From: Chaetomium olivaceum
Taxonomy: Eukaryota > Ascomycota > Sordariomycetes > Sordariales > Chaetomiaceae
Reading direction: 5' to 3'
DNA: 64,000 bases
Assembly (NCBI GenBank): GCA_039881045.1
Contig: JAYWVB010000048.1
Coordinates: 1 to 64,000, forward strand
Shown: piece after piece, positions 11,169 to 21,977 of the stretch
Layout of the letters: the number at the start of each line of letters is the position of its first letter
Position numbering within the stretch: the stretch's first letter is position 1
Notes under the pieces: generated by a model
Databases searched by the model: none
What the model was told of the DNA's origin: nothing
What the model saw: only the letters and a program-made list of their open reading frames with translations
Program-made: the position numbers and the translations under genes

Positions 11169-13774
11169 TCAAATCAACTTGAGCATCGTCCGCTGCTGCA
11201 ATCTCGTGCCGTTGAGCATGGCCCTCAACTTCTTGGGCCGTTGCTGGAGTCGACGAAAGGCCTCCTGGATATGGCGGGGCTCAACGGGGCTACGGCCCTC
11301 ACTCGGCGGGTCGAACAGGCCGCCACCGCCGGGCAGCTTGCGCTTCTTACCCGCATTCTCCCCCGTGCGCTCGCGGTACTGATCCTCGTTCTCCTTGATC
11401 TTGAGCGCCTCCTCCGTCAACGTCTGCACCATCTCAAAGGTCAGAAACCCCAAGATGTCGACAATGTCGTCCGACGGCTTGCTGTCCGTAACGATGCCGA
11501 AGCCGGCCCACTCGCGGAACCGCTTGCCCTTGCGGTAGGTGAAGGATGCCTGACGGTATTCCGACCAGGTAACATACTCCTCCTTCGTCATAGCCTTGGT
11601 CCGTTCGTCGGCCTTGCGCAACCGCTGTAGCGTGATGTGGTTCATTTCCTCTTCCTCCTCGTCTTCCTCATCTTCGCGCTCCGGTACCTCGGCGGGGAAG
11701 AAGGATGCTGGTTCCCAGGGAAGCCCGACCTTGGCCTTCTTATTCTTCTTTGCTGTGTCGTCAACCGGGCCGCCGGCAACCACGCCACCGCCGGGATCCT
11801 CTCCGGCGCCCAAGTCCGCCTCTCCGCCCTTGTCGTCCGAATCCTTAACATTCTTCCGCACATCTTTCCATGAGAGGAAAGTGCGGAGCCGGGAAACCTT
11901 TGGAGCGTCGTCACGGATTTGAAAGATGAGGTCGTTGATGGTGATAGAACGCGACCCGCGCCGCGCCGCCAGTTCGGTACAGTTCCTGAGCTAAAGTAAC
12001 GGTTAGTAAGACAGATAAAATAGAATAAAACCACGAGTGCTTGAGAGACTAGACTGACAATTTCGATAACTTGCTGGCGCACAATATCCTCGATGATGCC
12101 TGTGGTTTCGACAGAAGGCTCTCCCGTTTCGCCCGATACGTACATCATCTTGAAATTGTGAGCGAGATAGTCAGCAATCACTTCGCGAGGGTGCGGCTCA
12201 ATCAGGTCGGTTTCGCGCTCATCAGCAGCCACTCGGGCGCTGATGGAAGGTATGGCACTGCCATGGACGAGCTTGAAGGCCCAGCGCAGATGGTTGAGGG
12301 GATTGTCGCGCATGCCCAGCTTGAGCTCCAGCCGACGCCGGTGGCTTTCTCGCCCTTTGCATATCCTACCGCCGGTCGCCTTGTCGTACGCTTGTTGGAA
12401 CATGGCGGCGGCGGCGGGGCGTAGGGCTCCAAGAGAACGCAAGTGGGGTGATGGGATCGAGGTTGCCTCGCTTGACATGGCTTGCGCCTTGCGCTGACAG
12501 ATTGATGGGCGAAGCAATGCTTGTGCTAAGTAGAATGGAATTGTCGTCGTAACAGGATAGATGTTTGTTGGGTTGTCGTGGCGCGTAGTAGGTTGAAGAT
12601 AATCCGAAGACGCTAGTGGGACGGAGCCAACAGGAGGAAAAAGTGATGCCGAGTTGGACGAAAGATGGTGAGTTCGCAAAGAACCTGACTTTGGTGTCGA
12701 TGCTGGGTATGCGGCGGCCAATTGGTCCTTGCTCTCGGTCACTTCCTCAAGTATCTCCTTGTCCCTCATGGAGTGATTAATGGCGGTTTGGTTAGGATGT
12801 GCATGGTTTTCCTGATTGTCCATATCGTGGTCCGAATCCGAATCTTCAGAATCAGACGGGCCGTGTGAGGAAGAGCCATCATCACTGTCATCATCGCTGT
12901 CGACTTGGACCGAAGGGCTTGTCTGTACAGGCCGCAGAATCGAAGTCTTCCGACGCAAAGCCGGCCACCGCTGGAGTGCTCGAGTGACGCAGTCCGGGAC
13001 TGGAGTGCCATCATAAGGATAGGGTACCATACTGGAGTTTCCAGTTGCTTTCTCAGTAGATGGTTGTTTTCCCATGAGCCTAGACACCAGAAGAGCTCGA
13101 TGCTTATGGATAGAAAGCGGTTGTCAAGAGAGGGGGGAAAGTTGCAGCGGCCCTGGGCTAGACTGTCTGTCTATGCGAGTGCTGAAAGGCGTATCCGGCG
13201 AGGGGCCCTTAAATAACATTCACGCGGGATATGGCTGTCCAGAGCTGGGTGCCTGTCTGGGTTCGTTCTTGTCCGGTGACGTTCGGCGAGGTGCCATGGT
13301 GCTGTTGCTACGTGCTTGTTCCAAACTTCACAGCACTAAGATTCAATATGGCCTTTCCAAGTGCTCTGTTCGTGATCACACGCGCCTCGCGAACAGCAGT
13401 CGCCATCCCTGGTGTGGCTGATGTTACGAGCACATTGTCCTGGACAAGGTGGACGAGTTGGTTGGCCAGCACTTGCAAAGCCACCTATCATCATGGGGTG
13501 AGTTTAAGTTTGTTCAATCTGATCAAGGCCAGTGTTCGCACAATGTCGATGCCAGTGGGCGAAAACAATCCAGGGATACCGAGTCGCATCTTGGGTGTTT
13601 CTCGATGAGTGCGATCACCAACACTCGATGGTGGTCAAGTGCGCATTAAGGCATCGAAGTAGTGCGTATGATATCTCGAACTGAGTGAAAACACGCAAAG
13701 ACCACAAAGAGATGAACTCGACATACCTGTTGTATCTCCTGTCGATACTTGTACTGTTTGTCCTTGTCCGCCAT
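11169..13774 (-). CDS. spt3: SPT3, SAGA/TFIID-like transcription factor subunit, with a 1.58-kb first intron
   Basis: Histone-fold subunit of the SAGA coactivator. Exon 1 (13774-13727) encodes MADKDKQYKYRQEIQQ and ends at a GTATGT donor. Exon 2 (12148-12059) encodes MMYVSGETGEPSVETT through RQQVIEI. Exon 3 (11990-11169) starts LRNCTELAARRGSRSI and contains VSRLRTFLSWKDVRKNVKD, an acidic DEEDEEEEE patch, ADERTKAMTKEEYVTWSE, YRKGKRFREWAGFGI and DIVDILGFLTFEMVQTLTEE. The second intron (12058-11991) is ordinary. The spliced product is 319 residues, close to the usual family length, and the YRQEIQQ-MMYVSGE junction matches the family. The odd part is intron 1 (13726-12149): it has a GCTGAC branch site and a CAAG acceptor, and it contains an in-frame ORF from 13087 directly into exon 2. 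A start at 13087 would give a 616-residue protein instead. Confidence 0.9.
12149..13087 (-). other. In-frame open reading frame inside SPT3 intron 1
   Basis: 313 codons open from an ATG at 13087, in frame with SPT3 exon 2. The predicted peptide starts MSRLMGKQPSTEK, has an acidic Ser/Asp tract (DSDDDSDDGSSSHG and SEDSDSDHDMD) and a basic C-terminal part. No family recognised. It could be an alternative 5' exon giving an extended Spt3, an embedded unrelated transcript, or a chance open frame. Confidence 0.4.
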
Positions 13775-14579
13775 CTTGTGCGTGGAAGATCGGTTCGCTG
13801 ACAATGGCTATCCAAAATGATGTACTAGAATAGGAAGACAAAATGCAATTAACAGTAAATGGATATGGATGCGTGAGGTAAGCAAGCGTCGTGTGTAGGT
13901 GGTGCGTATAGGTGACGTGTAGTGGGTTTGTTCGTGGTGGTGCGTGAGCGGGAAGAAGTGATGGAAGAATGAAATAGGACGGTTCCAGTTGGATGGGTCG
14001 TCTGTTATTTCTAGGCAAGGAACTCAATCGTGCATCTGCGCACGGCCTTGAGCTGATGTGTCAATCAATGTAAAGAGGAGTTGTCGTAGTGATGGATACA
14101 CAAAGAAGTTGTTGAATGTGGTCTGTGCCTATTTTGGACTGTCACATGCGATGAATGTCAAAGAGTTGTTTTGAGGATGGTAAGGCGATCGCGTCCCATC
14201 AGCAGCAGGCGGGCCGTTCAGCTTCCTCAGCTGCGTCTGGATGATTACGTAATACACAGTCGCTGCGACTTCCAGTTGAGAGACACTACGTAGTTATGAA
14301 ATCAATCTGTAGAGTCGTTTCTCATTTGTCTATTCTTGCCTGGACATTTTATTCTATTTTTTTTTTTTAAAAAAATTATAATTTAGGTACCTCATAAAAC
14401 TGAGGTTCCTTGCTTCTAGATATCCCCGACCTTCATCACAGCCAACTGTTTCCACATTTTCTGTGTAGGTTTTCATAACTCAACCACAAACTTCATTGGT
14501 GACGTATCAATCACATCAAAAGGTAACACAACACTACCATAATGCTGTTCACACTCACCATCACACAAGTCCATACCCC
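13775..14579. other. Intergenic, 5' of SPT3 and 3' of PPM1
   Basis: SPT3 promoter/leader followed by an AT-rich segment with a T12/A7 tract near 14350-14376. Contains the inverted repeat listed separately. No gene seen. Confidence 0.5.
14385..14410. repeat. Short inverted repeat next to a T/A tract
   Basis: AGGTACCTCA, six-base loop, TGAGGTTCCT: arms of 10 with one mismatch. It lies between SPT3 and PPM1 directly after a long T/A run. Could be a small MITE remnant or a termination-related hairpin. Confidence 0.5.
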
Positions 14580-15727
14580 CTACCCCCCACCACCCGCACC
14601 ACCACCACCACCACCACCACCACCACCCTCAATATCCAAATCCCCCTTCCCGCCCCTCCACCCCCAAGCAACGATATAATGCCCCGCCAACAACCGCCAC
14701 TCCTCCACCTCATCCAACCCGCCCTCCACCTCATCCACCCGCTCCTTCTCCCTCTCGCTCACCCAGCCCTCCCAAATCCCATCCACGCTCCGCGACCGCA
14801 CCTCCTCAAACCCGGCCTCGCGCAGCCGCCGCTCTTGATCCGCCGCCGTCGGGTACGCCTCCAGCGTCGGCATGCCGATCCCGCGCGCCGCGAGGTTGGA
14901 CGCCATCGTCTTGCCGAACGGGTCGTGCGGCAGGATCGGCTCGTAGAGCACTAGCGCGAGGTGCGGGAGGCGGGTGCTGAAGTTGGAGAGCGCGGCGCTG
15001 GCTTGCTGGGGGAGGAGATAGCAGAGGCAGCATTCGGATAGGAGGAGGGTTGGCGCGGTGGGGAGGAGGTTGGGGAGCGGTGGGGAGGAAGGGGTGATGG
15101 TGCGCAGGTCGAGGCCGTGGAGGGTGAGAGTGTTGTTGTTTTTGTTTTTATTGTTCTGGTCGTTGGATGGGGTGAGCGAGTGGGAGTGCCAGGCGATAGG
15201 GGAGAGCGGTTCTGGTGTGGAGAGAAGCGCCCGTAGGGCAGGGGGGTAGAGCTGATGATGGCTTGTTTGCGGGCCATGATTGCTGGGAAGTCGATCTCGT
15301 GATAGACGATGTTGCGGTGTTGTTGAGCTGAAGCGAAGAGGCGCATGCAACGGGTGTCGGTGCCCGCGCCTAGGGAGACGATTTGCCTAGGTTCATCCGG
15401 GCTGGTAGAGGCCAGGAAGCGGTCGACGAGAGCATCAATGGCAGTGGTCCGCGTGTAGGTGCCTCTATTGATGATGGGAAGACGACGAGTAGCAGGGCCT
15501 TGCACAAAGAGCCGGGCGTAGGGATCTGATAGATAGCCAAGTTCCACCGCACTCAAACGAGAGACGGCTGCGTCGGTGTCGGTGCCCTGGATTGTTGCGT
15601 CGTGGCTGGGGCCGGGCCCGGATCCCGGAGTACCACCTCGGCCGAGGCCACCTCGGGCCCGACCCCGGCCTCGACCGGCGGCCCCGCCCCGCAAGGAGAG
15701 CAGGTTGGGGATTGATGGTGCTGACAT
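14580..15727 (-). CDS. ppm1: Leucine carboxyl methyltransferase 1 (PP2A methyltransferase), apparent frameshift
   Basis: SAM-dependent enzyme that methylates the C-terminal leucine of the PP2A catalytic subunit. Single exon. Start chosen at MSAPSIPNLLSLRGG (15727); an in-frame ATG 15 bases upstream (15742) is possible. Family features: YLSDPYARLFV, the SAM-binding stretch IVSLGAGTDTR, YHEIDFP, LLLSECCLCYLLP and LVLYEPILPHDPFGKTMASN. After RKQAIISST the frame shifts by one at a six-C run (about 15241-15246) and continues as PALRALLSTPEP, again pointing to a homopolymer error. The C-terminus is a run of glycines encoded by a (CCA)n microsatellite (about 14597-14628), unusual for the family. About 380 residues, longer than typical partly because of the N-terminal Gly/Arg-rich stretch. 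Confidence 0.87.
14597..14628. repeat. (ACC)n trinucleotide microsatellite
   Basis: About ten ACC units on the + strand, encoding polyglycine at the C-terminus of the PPM1 reading frame. Confidence 0.85.
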
Positions 15728-15855
15728 GTGCACGCCTTCCATGCAAGAGAAATGCTTGAAATGTTTGAAATGTTTGAGGAATGGAGGGGATTTAGGAAGT
15801 ATGGTCAACTGATTTCTCTAGATTTCCCGTTTTAGGCGGGGAATGACTGCAGACT

Positions 15856-15912
15856 TGTCGCTTCATCAATGTCGCTTCATTAGTGTCGCTTCATTAGTGT
15901 CGCTTCATCGAT
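15856..15912. repeat. 14-bp tandem repeat, four copies
   Basis: Unit TGTCGCTTCATTAG, with variants ending ..CAA and ..CGA, repeated four times about 130 bases upstream of the PPM1 start. Confidence 0.85.
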
Positions 15913-16260
15913 GGACTTGGGCCGGCAAGTCGACGAAGGTCGAGATGTTAATGAAGACTTGCACTGTGATAATGTGTAGCGGAACTCGCCTTCCATACGG
16001 TGCGGATACTTCAGATACTATTGAGAGCCCCGCATTGCAACTGACACCCGACCATTCTGCCACTACCGACTTGACTCACACTTTCGAGTTCTCTCAGATA
16101 CGAGGCTACAATACAGCCAACGGTGAGAATCGAGTAACACTGACCAAAAAATAAAATATATGTGCCTATGTCAGCACTCCGGGTTCACCGGATAGTTATT
16201 AAATAAATGAACAGGGGTTGAGTCTTGGTGTTGTTCAGTTCCCGGTGGCGAGAGCCAGAG

Positions 16261-16273
16261 TAGGGTTAGGGTT
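16261..16273 (+). promoter_or_regulatory. Telobox-like motif
   Basis: TAGGGTTAGGGTT in the divergent region between PPM1 and the membrane-protein gene. Short interstitial telomeric repeat; regulatory role is inference. Confidence 0.35.
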
Positions 16274-16853
16274 GCTGAACGCGTCAAGGCCCAGCCAGCA
16301 CTACCTATCTTACTGAAACCTCAGTTGGAGTGTTGGCGAGCATTCCATAAATCGTGACTTCTGATCCTGGCCACAAGCTCTCATGACTCGTCATATCCAA
16401 GCGTCGTAAGGCTGAACATGTTCGATGCTTTTTGTCTGCGGCTGATGATTTCTCCGTATTCGGTACTCATAAAGACGTACAAGGCTAGCTAGCCCCACTG
16501 CACCACGAGATGAACTGAGCGGGCAGGGTGGGGTCCAGGGGCGGTGCTCGCTTCTGCCCGTGCGCCCGTTTGCCGCTGGGCTGCTGCTTGGAATTTGTGC
16601 CAGGCAGACGCCCGGATCCTTCTGGGCGTGGCCATTCATGGCTTAAGCAATGGGGGGTGGGTTTTATAACCTGACGACGCCCCCATCTCCCGCCTCATTC
16701 ATTCTCTTCCCAGCGTTCGTTCAACAAGGCTTGGTTTTGAAGCCGCCTTTCAACTCGGTTTATCAAGTTGCTAGTTCATCAGATCCATTTACCTTCGTTT
16801 TTCTCCTTGTACCTCAGCAATATAGTCGTCTCTTCTCTTCTTTCTGTTTAACC

Positions 16854-17977
16854 ATGTATTCGTCCGTCACCATCGCCGGCGGGTCGCTGGTGAAGCGACT
16901 CGCTGACAAGCCATCTCAAATCCAGTGGCCAAATGCCGTCGCTGGATTTGTCTTTATCGCCGACTTGATCGTCTTTCTCCCCGTCATTCTCATTGTGAGT
17001 CAACTTGCTGAACCTCAAAGTTACCGCTGATCAACCGACTGACAACTTTCCCTCAGCTCGTATACACCCTCTCAACGGTCTACCCCACCCTTGCCGCCGT
17101 GGAGGACCCCCTCCCTGACTACGAGGCCCTGCCCATGAACGATGATGGTACCCCCAAGACGGACAACGATCCGGTGCGCACCGCCCAACCGGGCAAGCCT
17201 ATCACGGCCTCTCTCCGCGCTACCAACAGCCTCATCCGCTCGCGCGGCGGCTGGTTTGCCAACTTCCGCGGCCTCGGCTACGCCTTTCTCATCCAGATCA
17301 TCACGGTCCTCACAACCCTCTTCTTGGCCCTGCCGCCCTTCGTTCCGGTCCGCATCGCCCATCTCATCGCTCTCCTCGTCTGCACCCCGCTTGCCACCAC
17401 CTGGACCCATCTCGTCATCACGCCGCCCTCGACCAAGTCCTTCTACCGCCGTATCCCGACCCTGAAGAAGGTCTATGTGGCCGCCTGGTTTCCCACTTTC
17501 CTCTTCTGGGCCGCCGCCCACGCCGCCGTCGTCTTCCCCGAGCTGCTCAGCCGCGTTATCGGCCTGTGCGTCACCGACTTGGGCCACCCGGACAAGAAAT
17601 GCGACCAGCCCAAGGACGGCGCCTACGTCGGCAAGGTGATCTGCGTCGCCGGCTTCTCGCTGGCGCTGCAGGTGCTGTTGGCCATCCCCGCGCACGCCGC
17701 CCTGGCCCGCGTGCAGGCCTCGCTGCTGCCCGCCGACGAGGACCCCATCGTCCCCTTCGACCGCTCCTTCGCCGGCCGCGTCGAGCCCGAGGTCGTCACC
17801 GGCAAGGGCTTCGCCACCTTCGGCGCCGCCATCAAGACCATCCCCCGCGCCAGCTGGGTCAGGATCTACCTGCTGCGCCTCAAGGTCTTCTTCGTGAGCA
17901 TGGGCGTCTACTGCGTTCTGGGTGCCATCGTCGCCTTGGAGGTTGTGGTGATGGGTCTGCTCGCCGGTGGGAAATGA
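16854..17977 (+). CDS. Conserved-looking multi-pass membrane protein of unknown function
   Basis: Two exons (16854-16994, 17057-17977) separated by a GTGAGT intron with a CTGAC branch. The product is 353 residues. Hydrophobic segments lie at about residues 30-57 (AVAGFVFIADLIVFLPVILI, continued by LVYTLSTVY across the splice), 120-155 (LGYAFLIQIITVLTTLFLAL and IAHLIALLVC), 182-210 (VYVAAWFPTFLFWAAAHAAV), 232-255 (VICVAGFSLALQVLLAI) and 325-350 (VFFVSMGVYCVLGAIVALEV). The loop between the first two is hydrophilic, with DPLPDYEALPM. A Cys pair (CVTDLGHPDKKC) may form a luminal disulfide. No transporter or enzyme signature recognised. The clean splice junction and helix pattern support a real gene. 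Confidence 0.8.
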
Positions 17978-19045
17978 GTGCTTATTAGCGCTTGTTGGTT
18001 CGGGGGCACCGTTTGGTTGTCAGACGGAAGGGATATGGAAGCACGGCAGAATGTACTGTGTTGGATCAAGGATATCTATTTTCTCGAAATACTTTTTCCA
18101 GAAACCGATTTCATAACCTTCGACTGTCTACACCTAACTATGGTTTATTTCCTTAAGCGGAACCCCTGATTAGAGAAAAATAACAAAAAAAAAAAAATGA
18201 ATATCTGGTTCTAACCAAGATATTCTCGCCAGTTCGCCCCCTTTTTTCTCATTTAGTGATCACGTAGGCCGTCACTGTTTATCTTCCTATCTCATTGTCA
18301 GGTCAAGGCAGCAAGCAAAGGGATATGTTGTATGGCCAGGGTTACTGTTGGGGGAGCCGACGCTCTGGCGGACAGACTTATCAATGCGTCTGCAAGCTTC
18401 AGCTTGGTAGTATACCAACCCCTCTGAGCCCGTCTTACAAAGGTTTCCTTCACAAGCGAGATCCATGACGTTCGTGTTACAAAACATCAAGAGGCCCTGA
18501 CTGTAGAACCGGACGTGTAACGAATATGATACGCCTAATTCCTGTCCTTGCTTCCCATTTCTCTACATCATGGCCCCAACGTTCAACGCCCCAATCCAGG
18601 CTACACAAAGCGACCGTAGGATACTTACATCTCCAACATCACACATGGACAAGGGTTGTCTAGATCAAGCCTAGTCATTGCAGCTCAAGTCCAAGTTGAA
18701 GTCCAGCGAGCCACACACCACACCCCTCAAACAAGGGGCCCATGTGTATGGGCATACGCTCACGACGACCAGGCCAAAAGGGGGAAAGGGTATATATCTC
18801 AACACACCACCTCCGCCCTCCGCTGTACATACGTTACCCCTCCGTTTCATTTGCTTTAATGTACCTCTTGACAAGCCCAGCCCCCAATCCAACACCCAAA
18901 ATGACACCGACACGCCTCTATCTCGTCTCCTCCTACCCACCCCGCGCGTTCCCTCGCTACTACAAGAACCATCACTGACGCTGACGCTGCCACCGCCGCT
19001 ACCGCTGTCGTTACCGCTGTCGCCGCCGCCGCCGCCGACTCATCA
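17978..19045. other. Convergent intergenic region
   Basis: 3' regions of the membrane-protein gene (+) and kinesin (-). An A12 tract lies near 18185-18197. No gene supported. Confidence 0.55.
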
Positions 19046-21977
19046 TCACGACTTCTGAAAGAACCAGCTCGATCTCTTATTCTCGGGCGGGCTCTGGAGA
19101 TTGGCAATGGTGGGGTGGGCCGAAGCAGCAGTAGTGGAGTCGCCGCCGCCACGAAGCGGTTTAGCAATGCGGCTACCGATGTTGAAGCCGCCGATGCCCG
19201 TGGGAGAACCGAGTCCGCGCGTGCTCCCGGCTTTGGCCGCCTCGAGCCGATCTTTGACGGCCGCGAGCTGCACTTCGAATCTGTTGTGCGCGTGCGGTTA
19301 GCATCCGTGGGGGGAAGGGGGGAAAACAAAGACAGAATGGAATGGTGGGGGCATCGTACTTGTGATTCGCCTGTGCCATCTTCTCCTGGCTCTCCTGGAG
19401 CAGGCTTTCGAGACTCTGCATGCGCTCGTTGCGGGCAATGAGCTTGCGTTCGGCGATAGCAACCTCTTTCTTGAGTGCCGAATTTTGCTCGACCAGTTGA
19501 CGCTGCACTTGGGTGAGTTGCTCGAGGTTACGCTCGAGGAAGGCCATCTTCTTCTGCTGTGCGCGGTTGTTGCTGCTGCGCAGCACGTTGTTGTACTGCT
19601 CGCGTGTTTCGTCAAGCGAGATCTCGAGCTCGACCACGCGCTCGCATCGGTTTTGCAGGTCACGCATCAGGCTCTTCTTCATGACGTCAAACTCGGCTAG
19701 CTGTTGCTGCACCGTCTTGCCGTTAGCCATGGGCACCGCGCCGTTTGCCTTGACGCGCCGCTGCAGGTCGTCCACCAGCGCCTTAAGCCGGTCGTTCTCC
19801 GATGCCCGGAGGGATAGGTCCGACTTGAGACCGTCGATCAGCTCGACTTGTGTGGTCGTTTTGTCAGACAGCGTCTTTGCGAGCATGGCCTTGACCTCCT
19901 CCTTATCCGCGTCGTCCAGGTTGCGCGATAGGATGTCCTCGTGCTCGAGTTGGAGAGCCTCCAGCCGGGCCTCGAGATCAGCGCGCTTGCGCGCCTCCGC
20001 CTCGTTTGCCGCCGCGCTGAACGCGGATAGCTCGGCCTGTCGCACGAAGCCCTGCGTCTCAACCAACTTCTCCCTCAGCGCCTTAAGATCGTCAGGCGGG
20101 ATCGGGTCGCCAGTCGAGCTGATCTCGTACAAGGCGTCTATTTGTGCGATGGCATCAGCCACTGACCGCTCATTGTCGCTGAAAACATCCCCGCTAAGGT
20201 CGAAGCCAGCCATCATCTTGGCCATCTTTTCCGCCTTCTTCTTTTCTTTTTCGTCTAGGACCGCGCTCGTCTCCTTGGCATTCATCTTCATGTCGAGCAT
20301 CTGCTGTTTTACCTCGTCTAACTCTGCCGTGAGCTCCAGATTGGCGTCCTTCAGTCCGTCCATGGTGATCTGCGCCTCCTTGTTTTCGAATGCTAGCCTC
20401 TCCAGCTGCATCTTGAACTCGTTGGACTCGCTGACCAGCCTCTCGTTGTCTTTCCCTATCTTCGCATCGTGCTCCTTTAGCCCGGCCATCTCCTCTTTGG
20501 TTTCCCGTAGCTGCCTTTCCATGGCCGCCGCTTGCGTCTCTCTCTCAGCAAGCTGATCCTGGAGCTCGTTCTCGCGGCGCAGGAACTCTTCCCGTTCATC
20601 TTTGTCCAACGGAAGGCTCGGGGTCCCCGCTCTCTCCGACATGCCAGGCGTCTCAGCCCCTGACCTGTCGGCCAGTAACCGGGATGGTGTCGATGGCCTT
20701 GCCGGCCTCCCTTCTGCCTTCGCTCCCGTCACACCGTCCGCAGAAAGGGGTGGCACCCACTTATCCTTGGATACTGTCTCTCCGGCACGCCATAACTGCA
20801 CTTCGGTTTCGAGATTGACGATGTAACTCTCGAAGGTGGTGATTTGTGTTTTGGCCTTGGCGACCATCATCTTGAGCTCAGCCGGGCTAAGTTCAGCGTT
20901 GACCTTGGCCTTGTTCTTGATCGATTTAGCGCGCATACCGAAGCGCAGCGTGCTGAGGGTTTCGGCATCGTTGTAACTGCTGGGAGAACAGTTGATGATG
21001 AGAGTCGTCCGGCTGTTGCCACCGAGAGACTCCTGCAGAATGCGGGTGAGTTTTGAATCTCGGTAGGGAATGTGAGAGGATTTCCCGTCTGTCAACGAGT
21101 TGATGACCATGCCCAAGGCACTCAAACTTTTGTTGATCTTTTTCGCCTCTTCGAGCGTCTGTCCGCTGGCGCCCGTCTTGCCAACCTTTTCGCTACCCGC
21201 CAAGTCGACAAGGAATAGCTGGCCGCTCTTCGCTGAGCCCGTCTCCACGTTCTTTTGCGTGATGGTAATGACGAAGATGGAGTGCGAGCGCGAAGACTCC
21301 TGGTTCATATTCGTCGCAGCCACTGCTCTCGCATTTCCACCCCTTCGCATGACCTCAAACACTTCCTGCACGCTCGATACGTATATCTCTAGCAGGCCCT
21401 TGACGTACACCCCGCGGTTTTCTTCGTCGTGAGGGGAGGTTGTCGTTCCGTGGCTCCAGAAGGTCGCGAATTCTCTCCATGTAGATTTCCATGTAGCTAA
21501 CCCGCACCGTGTACTCAATATTCGCCGTGCTGGAGAGGATGTTTGCGAATATCTGCTCGACGATTCGCGGAATCACACCCTTCCCGTCGTCGTCATCGAT
21601 GCTAGAGCCCATCATGGTGTAGGACTTTCCCGCGCCCGTCTGGCCATAGGCGAAGACGGTACCATTGTAACCGTTGAGAATGTCGTCGACCGTCGGCTTG
21701 ATGGAGAAGTCGAAGATGTCGGACTGCTTGCATGACATGTCGAACACGCGGTCAAAGGTGAAACTCCCTTGCGCCTCGCGGGACTGGACCAGATAATTAG
21801 CAAAGGGGACACCATAACAGGCAGCGACAGGCAGCCCTAAGGCTCACGGCGACTCACGTCGACAGTGCACGTATCTTGGCCATCGAAGCTGACAATGGGC
21901 TGGCCGCCCGATTCGATCTCGACCCGATTCTGCGGGCGAAACCGAGCGACGACCTTGATACTATTTGCGTTCGACAT
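19046..21977 (-). CDS. Conventional kinesin heavy chain (fungal kinesin-1), apparent frameshift in the motor domain
   Basis: Plus-end-directed microtubule motor for vesicle and organelle transport in hyphae. Exon 1 (21977-21858) encodes MSNANSIKVVARFRPQNRVE. Intron 21857-21784. Exon 2 (21783-19360) carries the P-loop AYGQTGAGKSYTMMG, NQESSRSHSIF (switch I), LVDLAGSEKVGKTGA (switch II), HIPYRDSKLTRILQESLGG and a long coiled coil with hinge. Intron 19359-19281 (GTACGA donor, CTAAC branch). Exon 3 (19280-19046) encodes FEVQLAAVKDRLEAAK and a tail with SRIAKPLRGGG, the fungal kinesin-1 tail type. At about 21430-21440 the frame changes: LLEPRNDNLP should run into HDEENRGVYVKG, but about two bases are missing at a CCCC run. 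Everything else is intact, about 930 residues. Confidence 0.93.

Larger units (their letters stand above)
15728..16853. other. Divergent intergenic region
   Basis: Lies between PPM1 (-) and the membrane protein (+). Holds a 14-bp tandem repeat (15856-15912) and a telobox-like motif (16261-16273). The last 200 bases are CT-rich, as in a fungal promoter/leader. Confidence 0.6.

Noticed and set aside
11169..13087. SPT3 as a 616-residue protein starting at 13087 as the main form
   Set aside because: The canonical exon MADKDKQYKYRQEIQQ at 13774 completes the family N-terminus exactly at a splice donor, so the short form is the main call; the long one is kept as an alternative.
16261..16273. Telomere end or fusion site
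   Set aside because: Only two hexamers, flanked by normal housekeeping genes on both sides.
2051..17977. Secondary-metabolite cluster (MFS transporter plus methyltransferase)
   Set aside because: The methyltransferase is the PP2A leucine carboxyl type and no synthase or tailoring enzymes are present.
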